Source: Nitzschia sp. pyKryTriq1
Taxonomy: Eukaryota; Bacillariophyta; Bacillariophyceae; Bacillariales; Bacillariaceae
Reading direction: 5' to 3'
Length of the DNA: 64,000 nucleotides
Assembly (NCBI GenBank): GCA_956465555.1
Contig: OY101122.1
Location: forward strand, 197,001-261,000
Shown: in pieces, positions 33,901 to 44,700 of the stretch
How positions within the stretch are numbered: position 1 is the first letter of the stretch
How the letters are laid out: each line of letters begins with the position of its first letter
Notes under the pieces: generated by a model
The model's database searches: none
Seen by the model: only the letters and a program-made list of their open reading frames with translations
What the model was told of the DNA's origin: nothing
Translations under genes and position numbers: made by a program

Positions 33901-34518
33901 TCTACCAGCAGAAAAGCAGAAACTGGTGACGGCTTATGGAACTTTGTCACGCCTCCGGCAAAATATTCACGCCCAACAAGACGTGGCGAATCCCCGAGAC
34001 GATTGGGTTTCAAGACGCCGATGGCCCCTCAAAAGCCCTTTTCCTTTCTTGGTCGTGTGGGGGATGCCGAGGAACACGAGTTGGCCGCATTGACGACTCC
34101 GTCCTCGAACGACCGCGACGAGTTACCTTCTGGCGTCAACCCTCGCAGGCGACTCAAATTGTCTCCATTCCTGGCGACCACCACGTCCCCTCCTGACGAG
34201 GACGAAAAGCCCAAATACAAATCAAGAAGACGGCCGCGAATGGAAGCCTCCCGACTGAATCTAGGGGCCACCACTCCCGAGCACCCCATTACGAAACCGA
34301 TGACGACGGCTCGAGCTCGATTAGGCTCTGACGACAGCGACGATATATCACTCTACGTGGAGGAGGATGCCCCGAAACCTCCCGAAAAAGCCTACCGTCG
34401 ATTGGCACGCACCTCTTTGGAAGGGAAAACCAAGAAGGCTGGTACTAGCACAACTACAAGTACTAGCCATCAACCGCCAGCAAAGAACAGCAAGAGGCCA
34501 GCACAACCTCGACGATAG
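30973..34518 (+). CDS. Five-TM membrane protein, family copy B, four exons
   Basis: Exons are 30973-31239, 31376-31483, 31600-32598 and 32692-34518, all joined in phase 0. The introns are 136, 116 and 93 bp, with donors GTGAGT, GTACGT and GTACGT. The product is 1066 residues from the ATG at 30973 (MSSNNNHNNKDGFYDP). TM1 begins 'QFTLFIIVPFIIWGIILVLF'. TM2 follows a basic KKRKKR stretch, TM3 and TM4 lie near 'YIMALNVLNVFLLLCVYIF' and 'AFFVVPLFTIATILLLMV', and TM5 is 'WIWACSLTICICCFVMLS'. The second loop starts with NADFC-x-GG and keeps the cysteines of copy A, so the two are homologs. The ~430-residue cytoplasmic-type tail is very acidic, with repeated SETKSI peptides. The function is unknown; a surface or organelle membrane scaffold or channel is possible. 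Confidence 0.82.
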
Positions 34519-36101
34519 TCGCATCATCATTTTTCTTCGGAACGACGACAGAAGATATAAGCAGTTTCTATGACTGCTACTAGCTAGAATACTTTTGAAG
34601 AGTGCTTCATCACTCTACTACTGAAGCAGCAGCAGTAGTGAACGCAAGGTTTTCTCCAGTAGTAGAGTAGATTACAAGTAGCGAATCGTCGAACTGCGAT
34701 ATAGCATTGCTCAGTGATCTGCCGGTCCTACTTCTAGTAGAGATCAGGAAATCGCCACGCTGCCATCATTATCACGAGTCGTCAGTTGTCAACAATCAAC
34801 TCTGCCTCTTGGTTGGATTGCTTTTGTAGTCCTACTGCTGTACGAGCTACCGGTACAAGTAGTCGTAGAATAGATAGAACACCATTTACTACTCTAGCTA
34901 GTAGTAGTAGAGCTCTCTCTATTCTCTGCGAGTTGCGTACTCCTCTGTCTACTACCAGTATTAGTAGACGACTCGACTTTTCGAATACAAGTATAAGTAG
35001 TAGAGCTGGTAGTAGTTCTACTACTAGTAGTAGTTGAGTGAGTAGTAGCTTCTTCGGGTACCTGGTACCGTACAGTAGAGAGTTAGAGCATCCGAGCAAT
35101 AGTTTACCTTTTACTACCGTACTACTAATCTAGAGAGTAGGGGATCATGATGGTACCAGTAGATACCGAGAGTATCATTGTTCGTGCGGAAGACAAAAAT
35201 GCCCTTGCGAAGTGACTATTCTGCTGCTACTACTGTAGCTAATAGCTCTACCTGCTACGGACTAAAAGTCGAAATCCGCCAAACGAGAACTTTAATTAAA
35301 GAACAAAGGGCTTTATTGTAATGCACGAATTCTCTTTTTTAAATGAATCGATAATTATCCATGATTTGGTTACTTGAAGTTAGATTTATCTCAAGATGCC
35401 ATTGATGATTCCCCATCATGCACCACGTGCGGCGCTCCGCTACCGGTACCGGTGCCCAGTTTATGCGAGATAATAAACCAACGCGCCGGGCGGCTTTTTA
35501 ATCGTTGGTAGTGGTCAGACCTTGTCAGACTCTGGTCAGACGATGACAGCGTCTTAGTCACTGGATCAGTGGCTATTGTTGATTCCTTCCATGTTCGTTT
35601 TGGAGAAGTCCCTTTTTGTTTCAGAATTCTCTCAAGATTATGATTGACACGCACGCATTCCTGGATGATGGATGGATGGCGAGGAAGCTCGTCGATCGAT
35701 GATGGCTTCGATGATTCGTCCCTTGATCATGATGGATTTAGGGTGGTCGTTTGCTTTTTAACTATGAGTACCGGTACTTTGTAAAGGATTCAACATACCT
35801 AGAGTAGTACTAGTAAGCATGGCATTCAAGAAGTATAATTACTTTTTGTAAATCGAGTACCATGCCTAGATTTTTTATTCGTAGTGGCTTTGTTGAGTTG
35901 TTCAACTAGCATTCTATGATTCTATATTTGTTTCTATTTCTAAAAGTAGCGTCGCTCGATATAACATGCTTGTGGTGGATGCACCTCAACGGGATCAAGA
36001 AGAGAGATGATACCGTGCTTGCTTGATGTTGAAGCTCACCAGCACCATCATCGTCCAGCCAAGTACTACCACACCACATGGTTCCTGATACTTCGCTCAG
36101 A
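34519..36101. other. Intergenic spacer
   Basis: 1.6 kb without a supported gene. TAGTAG, GTAC and ACCGGT motifs are dense between 34840 and 35150. Confidence 0.5.
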
Positions 36102-36497
36102 TCAAAGATCGAGTTGAAAGACTCCTTCCTCCTCGTAATCTGTCATCATCATCTGAGATGATACCTGACTTGTTCTCGTCGTCGATTGGAGGCTTCCACT
36201 TGAACTTGTCCCAGTGGAAGAGGGTAGGAGGCGGCCGAAGAGTTCAGCACCATCCTCGCCGGATGTCGAGAAGGCCTCTTCATCCGAGGAAGACGCCCGC
36301 TGTTGTCGATGGTTGACAATGCGAGTGTACATTCTCCAAGTAGCCATATCGTAAAGAGAAGGGTCCGCCATGGTCTCATCACTGGTAGTGCGACGATCCC
36401 TTTGGATGGCTATCGCCCTGGATCGGGGTCGGGCACTGTGGTCATTACTACTTGAAAGGGGGGCTTCCCCACGATTACAACGTCTTCTCTGCGGCAT
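36102..36497 (-). CDS. Small ATWRMY-motif protein, copy 1
   Basis: A 131-residue protein. The N-terminus is basic (MPQRRRC). The core is 'MADPSLYDMATWRMYTRIVN' followed by HR, then Ser/Thr-rich linkers and an acidic C-terminus 'EEEGVFQLDL'. The gene at 38327-39373 has the same core, the MADPSLY block in another place, and the same type of C-terminus. No known domain is recognised. The core is predicted helical, and a conserved short helix plus a conserved tail suggest a protein-binding module. A CAACAA/GTTATT run lies just upstream of the start. It may be part of a lineage-specific family. Confidence 0.7.
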   Translation of the reverse strand: MPQRRRCNRGEAPLSSSNDHSARPRSRAIAIQRDRRTTSDETMADPSLYDMATWRMYTRIVNHRQQRASSSDEEAFSTSGEDGAELFGRLLPSSTGTSSSGSLQSTTRTSQVSSQMMMTDYEEEGVFQLDL

Positions 36498-38326
36498 CTT
36501 GTTATTGTTATTGTTATTGTTGTTGTTGCTGTTGTTCTAGTTGCTTGATTTTGAGGTGAACGGTCGGATGCTGTTGCTACTATTTTATGGACATCGATCG
36601 ATCGATCGGTTTTCAGAAGAGGTAGCGAGAATCAAGGGTGAGAAGTAAGCGATGATTCAAATGGATTCTCCTTCGAGATGCCGCGAATCGAATCATCGAT
36701 CGTGTGGCCTGCACGCGACGCAGCGAATTATCAGATGATGTACGGACTATAGAATGGGAGGAGATTCCCGCCACCACGACATCGATGATTGCAACGGCCT
36801 CCATGTTTGGGCATATTAAAAAATTGCCCAGAATCTATGTATGGGTATGTACTTGCTTGTCCTTGGCATGCATGGAATGATGTCTTGCGGCCTATTTGCG
36901 CGAATACTCCGCGGGTCGATGACATCATCCAATTTATGCGGGATAGGTACAATAAATATGGTTGGCTGCTGGTTGGCTGATGTCAGCGTGTGCAGCAAGG
37001 CATCTGGTTCGTGTCAATCATTGAGTGGCTGTGGTGCGTCGACTACGTGTATCTTTCTCAACCGCCGTCACGAATCTGGAGACGTGCTTCATTCATCATC
37101 GCCGTCATGCATGCTCCATCCACTCCGCGCCCACTTTTTGGAAGACACATGGGACGCGCCATTTGATACCGCGGTACCAGTACCAGGTACCGGCGGTACC
37201 AGGTTACTGTATGATGATGATGATTCGTTCATTCGTGGCTTCTCTTCTCAAGGAACTCGTGGAAGAATCTCTGGTAGATTCTTTCAAGCCAACCAGAATG
37301 CAATAAAACAAGAAAAGGAACAGGCAATAAAACAAGAAAAGGAAGGCAAGAGACAAAAGACGTACCGGCAACACAACATCGTACCAGTACTCGTACTGCA
37401 CTGTATAGTTACCAGTTTGTTATGTTCGATAGTACTATCGTAGAAGGAGTCGATGTTACTATCACCGGTCGGTAGTATGTACCAGGTCGGTATCTACCGT
37501 ATCTATCGGAACGAATCATCAATCATCAATCATCGATCATCTCAGAATTTCCATCTCGGAGTCGTCGTCGTCGTCGTCGTCGTCCGCCGATGCCACTCAC
37601 AAACGTACTCGTACGCATCAACAAGAGAAGAGGAATCTTTGTTCTTCGAGTGGTAGTGTCTACTGGTACTAGCTACCGGTACCAGGTAAACCACAATCCC
37701 ATCAACCATCGCCGCCCGCTCTCTGTATTCTCGTTATTCTCGTTAGTTACTACAGTACAGTACTCGGAGACTACAGTACTGTACTAAAAATACTTCGGAA
37801 TAAGTAGGAGTCAGTCGTTTTGCATAGGGTAGTCTAGATGTGCCTCCTATGTACTACCGGTTGTGTTGTACAAAACCGCCGCCACCGCCATTACTATTCG
37901 TACATCATGCTGCATCCTCGCCTCTCTGATACTAGTAGCTTCTCGTGAGTTCCTTTGTATGGTATACTACGCACTGTACAATCGCGATGATTCTTCATCG
38001 GGTATGATAATGAGATGGATACAAAATACGACGCCTGCCTCGATTGCTGCTTTCGACGTACATGCTAGGTACTAATCGCTGCTACTACTAGAGAGAAGGA
38101 CGAGTACTAAATGTAGTAGCTCTTGACGAGGAAACGTATAGCACTGTTGAAAAAATAATGTAGTCTATTGTTTATTATAAGTTTGTAAAGGAAAGAGAGA
38201 ATGTGTGGTAGCATGAAAAAGGTGGAATGTGGCCGCACGGCAAAAAAGGAGGAGGAACATCGTTGTGGAACCACAAAGATGCAGAAGGGCGGCGGCGCTA
38301 GTCTAGTAGTAGACAGCGGCACAGTT
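36498..38326. other. Intergenic spacer
   Basis: 1.8 kb without a supported gene. It holds GATC-rich runs (36596-36610), GGTACC palindromes near 37170-37205 and a CGT triplet run near 37561-37585. Confidence 0.5.
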
Positions 38327-39373
38327 TTAGAATTCCAGTTCAAAGACCTCTCCTTCGTGCAAATAGTCTGCGGGGTCTTGTAGTGGCATATTCATGGATC
38401 CGCCCAGCAGCGAGTAGAGAGAGGGATCCGCCATAACACCGCCACCACCATGACTGCCCACGCTCGAGGAGGATGTTCGAGACGAAGACAGTTGCTGGTT
38501 TCTTCGATGGTCGACGATGCGATTGTACATGCGCCATGTGGCCCAGTCATACATGCGTTCATTGGATGCGGAATCCTCCTCGGCAGCGAGGAGTTCCGAT
38601 TGGCTAGCAGAAGTAGCGTTGCCAGGGAAGTCGAGGTAGCCAGTAGCAGCGTGCTGGTGGTTGTGGCTCTTGATGGCGATCGATCGTGATGATCGTCGCC
38701 CTTGTGGGGACTTGGTAACAGTATTGGTTGCGGGTGAGCTCATGGTATTGCTGTTGTTGTTGTGAGTAGTTGTAGCAGCATGAGATGTTTGTTGTGAGAA
38801 AGCTTGATGATGTTGACGTTGTTTGTGGAGGTTTCTGGACGATGAAGAAACATCCAAGTGAGAATGAGCGGATTCTCCAAAAGGAGCGAGAATCTTAGCG
38901 GAAGAAGAAGCTTCTGGTGCCACGCGGGTGTTCTTCGTACGTGTACCAGCGCGGGGTCCGGGGAGTCGTGCATCATGAGAATTTTCTGGTATGCGGAACT
39001 TCCCTTCAAATTTGAGAGGAAATCGATGTGGGTCTGTCTGTAGTCCGCTGGCAGATTCTCGCGAATCTCTCCACCCTCGAATGATGGTTCGGACGCGGTG
39101 GTGTTCGGGAGCGACGACCATGACAGGCCGCTGCTGTTCTGAAGACCTGCTCGTTTCGGAGGTCTTCTCTCGAGCATCATCATTACTGCCGAAGCCACAT
39201 TCGCCTCTCAATGGATCACGGTGGGCTTGTGTGCTGAGAGGAGAAAGCAGAGCCGCCAGAGATAGCTGGGTGCCCGATTTTCTCAGCCTCTTTTCGGATG
39301 GCTCGTCCGCTCCGTCGTTGTGTGGCACGACAAAAGGCGATTCGACGGGCTGAATGAAAGAAAGTGTATTCAT
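38327..39373 (-). CDS. ATWRMY-motif protein, copy 2
   Basis: A 348-residue protein starting MNTLSFIQPVESPFVVPHND. Most of it is polar and disordered, with many Ser, His and Asn residues. Near the C-terminus is 'MYDWATWRMYNRIVDHRR', then 'GVMADPSLYSLL' and an acidic end 'HEGEVFELEF'. All three pieces match the small protein at 36102-36497. The first 240 residues have no partner there. A phosphorylatable regulator is imaginable but unproven. The start ATG is the first in the frame and gives a plausible context. Confidence 0.72.
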   Translation of the reverse strand: MNTLSFIQPVESPFVVPHNDGADEPSEKRLRKSGTQLSLAALLSPLSTQAHRDPLRGECGFGSNDDAREKTSETSRSSEQQRPVMVVAPEHHRVRTIIRGWRDSRESASGLQTDPHRFPLKFEGKFRIPENSHDARLPGPRAGTRTKNTRVAPEASSSAKILAPFGESAHSHLDVSSSSRNLHKQRQHHQAFSQQTSHAATTTHNNNSNTMSSPATNTVTKSPQGRRSSRSIAIKSHNHQHAATGYLDFPGNATSASQSELLAAEEDSASNERMYDWATWRMYNRIVDHRRNQQLSSSRTSSSSVGSHGGGGVMADPSLYSLLGGSMNMPLQDPADYLHEGEVFELEF

Positions 39374-40498
39374 GATAGCGAGGGTGAGGGAGAGTATTAT
39401 GAGTGAGATGTCAGATGAAAAGCGAGTAGACTAGCAGATAGCGGTCTCATCAATCGATGGAGGGGAATTGGTTGGTTTGCGCGTTGTGAGAGAGTAGTTG
39501 TGGACAGTTTGCGCCTTGATCGCCAACCAAAACTGGTGGGATCGGTCCGCTGCGGTAAACGTACTACTCGTACACGTACGTTCAGCTACAGACTCCTTTT
39601 ACGAATTCCTTGTGCGGGCCCTTTTGACTTGATGTCTGCAGAAGATTGAGTGTCGTACTTGACCTTTCAAGCCAATAAGCGTTTGGTATTCTGTGATGTC
39701 TGCAAGGAAGAAGAAACGTGTTGATAAGCCTTTGACCGTCCCATCTGCCTTTGGTGTCCATCCAACCCCTCAGAGAAAGAAGCATTTATTATCATTTTTC
39801 CATATATCAAAATTTCAATTCTCACTCGGGGGTAAACTTTTTCTTGTGTCTTTGAGGGTCCAATCAGAAACTGGAACCAAATGGGTGGTGGCGATCTGTG
39901 TTCCTCCCGCCGCCTTTATTTGAGGTTGTTTCTCTTGTAGTGGTCTCGTGCGTTGAGGTTTCTCGTGTGGCCTTGTTTTCGAAGGATACGAGTTCGGAAG
40001 AAGGCGCGGCTCTCATCGAAGACTAAATTCGCGAGGCAGTATGGGATACGTCATCCAGGAGTCAAACCTGCCTTGATAATTATGAATGGCGGCTTAGTTC
40101 GAAAAAAGAACGCGGACGAAGGCGGATGTTCTCTTCCCGGTACTGGCTGTGACGGCACAGTACGTACAGTACTTGTACCTGGTACCGGTACGAGCGAGTA
40201 GAAGACGAACGAACGCGGAAGATGAAGCCTCCCTTGCTTCGACCTTCTTGTTTTGACTTCCGTTATTGTCGCCGGCCTTTCCTCCCGTCCGGTCTGTCCT
40301 CTGATGATCGGATACGTCAATCGATTGGCCGTGTCCGTTCATTTCAAAGAGACGTAATTATTGACCGCAGTAGTCTCATCATCTTCTGAAAGGATCTTCC
40401 AATGACGATGACACACCGCAAACACCAAAGATGCACATCACTTCTTCTACGAACATAGTACGAGTACGTAAAAGCAGAGACTAATCCACGGAACAACG
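39374..40498. other. Intergenic between divergent genes
   Basis: Separates the starts of the ATWRMY copy 2 and PGAM5 genes. A short frame with stop codons near 39680-39790 reads CDVC...CLWC and is discussed under rejected items. No gene is called. Confidence 0.45.
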
Positions 40499-41720
40499 AT
40501 GATCCATTATGCTACGAGCAGTCGTTTCTTTCGACATCGCCAAGTCCAAGTCTCAGCTTTGGCGGCAGCAGCGGCAACCTTATCGGCTCAGTACTATTTT
40601 TGGTGCACTAATAGCAACGAAAGCAGCTACATTACTCAATCCGAGGCACCCAATACAAAGGACGGCGAAAAAGAGGAAATTTTGTTTGAGAATCAATGTT
40701 TGGAACGTCAACTCTATCGACCCAAAGTGCCCTATCCGGCCTGGGATTACAACTGGGACGGCAAGGAATCACCCGAGACGTCTTTGGAAGGCCATCGGAA
40801 AGGACTTCACAACACTGTGAAAGGAAAGACCCGTCATATTATTTTGGTACGACATGGACAGTACGATGAAACATATTCTGAAGATGAAAAACGCATATTA
40901 ACACCGTTGGGACGACTTCAAGCGATTCAGACGGGAAAACGTCTACGAGAACTCATGGGAGGGAGTCAATGGTTTCCCAAGGAACAATTTCGAGGATACT
41001 GTTCCGTGGTAAATAACCACGTTCGTGTGAGTGATATGGCCCGGGCCAAGGAAACGGCACACTTGATTGCTACCGAAATGGGGCTTTCCTTGGCTCCACC
41101 CGATCCGGATTTGAATGAAACTATCCCCGCGCCGATGATTCCGATTCGGCCGGATATTCCAGGAACGACAAGAGAGATTGATGAACACGGAGAACGAGTC
41201 GAGCGAGCCTTTCAAAGGTACTTTTATCGAGACGTGGCGGGAACGGCGCCGACGGCAACCGAAACTAGTACCAACGACCCGGAATCAAAGAAAGACGGAG
41301 ACCAAGGAAGACAAGAAGAAGAAGAAGACGAGGAAGAACACGAGTTTGAAATTATTGTTTGTCATGGTGAGTTTGTCTACTAGTACTTTTCAAAGTGAAC
41401 CACAATAGCATGTAGTACTGCTGTACAGGAGTGCAGTGCCTCGCATGAATCGTCGACCTTGCTTGTGGGCTCACGTAAATGTTTCTGCTCTTGAATCGAT
41501 CACCATAAAACGTCATACAGGAAATATAATTCGGTACTTTTTCTGTCGGGCCTTGCAGTTACCACCGGAAGCCTGGCTGCGCATGTCCGCATTCAATTGT
41601 AGTCTGACGTATCTCATGGTTCGACCTACTGGGCATGTATCCTGTCGAATGCTCGGCGATGTCGGACATTTGAAATATGACGAAATTAGCTTCTCGGGCA
41701 ACAATGGATTTAAATGGTAG
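40499..41720 (+). CDS. PGAM5: PGAM5-type serine/threonine phosphatase, two exons
   Basis: Exon 1 is 40499-41366 and exon 2 is 41521-41720; the 154-bp intron has donor GTGAGT and acceptor ACAG, and it splits the Gly codon after the second catalytic His. The product is 355 residues. PGAM5 is a phosphoglycerate-mutase-fold protein phosphatase of mitochondrial membranes. 'HIILVRHGQYDE' carries the phospho-accepting His (H119). 'VSDMARAKETAHLIATEMG' follows, and H289 lies in IIVCHGN, with 'VIRYxxCRALQxPPEAWLR'-like sequence after the splice. A hydrophobic Ala-rich stretch at ~18-35 would be the membrane anchor or mitochondrial signal. Compared with animal PGAM5 there is an extra acidic insert at about 250-282. 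The symbol rests on the C-terminal exon, which follows PGAM5 closely. Confidence 0.9.
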
Positions 41721-41778
41721 CAGCAATTCTAATAATCCTACAATAAATTAGAATCGCGAGAATCTTCAAGACAATAGC

Positions 41779-44700
41779 CTAGCTGTGGCCTCTAAAGTCA
41801 GCAGGTGAACCAGCATGACTAGCGAAAACACCCGGAGGAAATGATGGGCGCGTGTGTAAACGATTTGCCCCCTGGGCTGTAGAAGTCAAGCCAGTATTCT
41901 GACCTGGTGCTTGCCCGTGGAAAAGATATTGCTGTCTGCTACTAGCAGCTTGTTGCATTTGGGCTCTCGCCAAGGCACCCAGTTGATTTTGGGTAGTAGC
42001 CATTTGTTGCATCTGAGCTGCCAATGGGTTTTGGGCAGCCAGGTGAATGTCCGTAGCCGTTTGGCTCTGCGAAGCTATTCGACCCTGCTCGACGGATGAA
42101 ACGTGCACAAGCGGTCCGTAGAGAGGAAGACGCAGTTCGGGATTTCTGGAACCGGCTGCATTCGCTGAAGGCAGTCCGGAATTTCTCAAATCGCCTACAT
42201 TCACTAAGCCCGCATTCGCTAAAAGCAGTCCGGGATTTTTCAAACCGCCGGCATTCGCTAAAGGCAGCGTTGCTTGATTGCGATTGAAGTCTTGCTCAAC
42301 ACCAAACGGATTCTCTACCCCATACATCTGCTGCCAATGGCCAGTCGCTAGGGATGGCTGAGGTGCCGCTGCACCCGGAAAACCAAGAGTGGAACGAAGA
42401 TAATCCAGGGGCTTCTGAGAGATAGTGGCCGGATCCTTCGTTGTCGGTGCTTTGTTCTTAGGAGTCTTCGTCTTCACAAACACTACCGAATCATCATCAG
42501 AAGCCTCGTAAATAGAAGACCTCTTGGATGGGGCCTCTTTCGCGTCCCGTCGTCGTCCATTGTTGCAAGTAGTAGCAGATTTCATCGCTAACCCCGATCC
42601 CAACTTTACGATGGGCCGGCCAGTCACTTTCGGAGTCGACTGTCCTTTGTCCGATTTGGGCATGTCGGAAAGTCTCTCCTCCGCATCCTCGTAGATACTT
42701 GATGAAGAACCTTCATCACTTGCACTATGCTGGAACACATTTGGTAAGTACGCGTCAACGAAAACATTCGAAGCATACCTGGCCTCGAACTGATCCAGGG
42801 GCTTCTGAGAGGTAGTGGCCGGATCCTTCGTTGTCGGTGCTTTGTTCTTCGAAGGAGTCTTCGTCTTTACAAACACTACCGAGTCATCATCAGAAGCCTC
42901 ATAAATAGAAGACCTCTTGGATGGCACCTTGTTGGTGTCCGGTCGTCGTCGTCGTGCATTGTTGCAACTAGCAGACGCTAACCTCGACCCCACCTCGTTG
43001 GCGTCCGGTCGTCGTCGTCGTGAATTGTTGCAACTAGCAGACGCCGACGCTAACCTCGACCCCAGCTCTACAATGGGCCGGCTAACCGACCCCAACTCTA
43101 CAATGGGCCGGCCAGTCACTTTCGGAGTCGACTGTCCTTTGTCCGATTTGGGTATGTCGGAGAGTTCCTCCTCCGCATCCTCGTAGATACTTGATGAAGA
43201 ACCTTCATCACTTGCACTGTGCTGGAACACATTTGGTAAGTACGCGTCAACGAAAACATTCGAAGCATATCTGTCCTCGAACTCATCCGGAGCATTCATG
43301 TCGTCATCGTCATCGTTGTTGTAGACGTTCAAAGTGTCATTTACACCATCATTGACCGGCATGTCCCGAGCCTTCTCCACCGCTTGAAACAGTGCATTCA
43401 TCGGGTGTTTTCCCCCCAGATTTTCTCGTCCTTTCGAAATGGCAAATGTCGTGGGTGTAGCTGCAGGCTTGGTCAGGTCCAAAAACACTGTCCCTGGTGG
43501 CGTCGCATAGTGCCGTTTGGCCTTGATGGAGACACCAGCTTTTGCGACCGGAGACTTCGTTTCTGCATCAAGCTTCCTTTTGCTGCTAGTAGCAACAGCC
43601 TTCTTTTTTGATGCCGCGGGTGGATCCTTTGTCGTCTTCTTCAATACAGGTGTTCTCCGGAGAATCTTGGGGTTGTTGGTTCTGCTCTTGGTTTGCTTTT
43701 TTGCATTTTGTCCTTTGGCCTTGTTGGGGGACCCAGCGTTTGCGACCGGAGACTTCTTTTCTGCATCAAGCTTTCTTTTGTTGCTAGTGGCAACAGCCTT
43801 CTTTTTCGGCGCCGTGGATGGATCTGTTGTCGTCTTCTTCAATACAGGTTTGGTTGGCTTTTTGGCAGGGAAAGAAACGCGCACGGCTTCGGCCGTTGCC
43901 ACGATGTCCTGCTTTTTTTCTGCTATTGTTTCTTGGGCGGATTCTGCGAGAAGAGCTGGCTCTTGCGAGCTTCCTTGAACAAGCGAGGAAGGCCTATCAT
44001 GAATTACTCCACAACGGGCTACTCCAGAATCTTCGGATGCCTTGTCATCTATCGCCTCACCGTTCCGCCATATTTTAGACGAAGCATTGCTAGAACTGTT
44101 TGCTGCCTTGACCTGGGATGGCTGCATCGCAGTCTCTTCCATGGTGCTGTGGCTCGTTTCTTGCTGAGCATCATGTTCCTTCTTTCCAGGGGACGTTTTT
44201 TTCTTTTTCTTCTTCGGTACCCAGCAAGCGGCGGCAGAGTCCCAGTCCATTTGTCCTGGATAGGAAGAAGGGAGAGCGACAAATTCCTCTCCATTACTAA
44301 CCTGAGTCTTGGATCCTGCAGGTTGATCCCCCGCGACAGGGCCCTTTTTCGGTCTTTGCTTCGGAACCCAGCACCGTGCTAGGGGATCCCAGTCCCTGTC
44401 ACCGTATGAATACGTGAGCGCAATAAGCTCTTGATCTCCCCCCGAACGGAGCGATCGCCGCGTGGAACGGGCTGAAACTGTCGGTTCGACCTTTATTTCT
44501 GGCATGGATGTCACAGTGGTCGGGACTGGGGCAGAGTGCCCTCGTTGAGGCTTTCCATTTTTCACAATTTTCTTGGATTTGGACCTAGCAGCGGGAGGCT
44601 TCCATGCATCGAGAATTTCCGAAACAATAGCGTTCACTTCATCCATGTCCGTAATGATGTGCGTTGGTTCGCCTGTGTCTGCGCTATAAACAGTAAGCCC

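Noticed and set aside
36841-37443. 200-codon open frame in the spacer before ATWRMY copy 2
   Set aside because: No motif is seen, the composition is biased, and it runs through GGTACC palindromes. Coding is not supported.
39640-39800. Possible Cys-rich end of a transposase (CDVC...CLWC)
   Set aside because: The frame has several stop codons and too few matching residues to name a family, so a remnant is possible but not supported.
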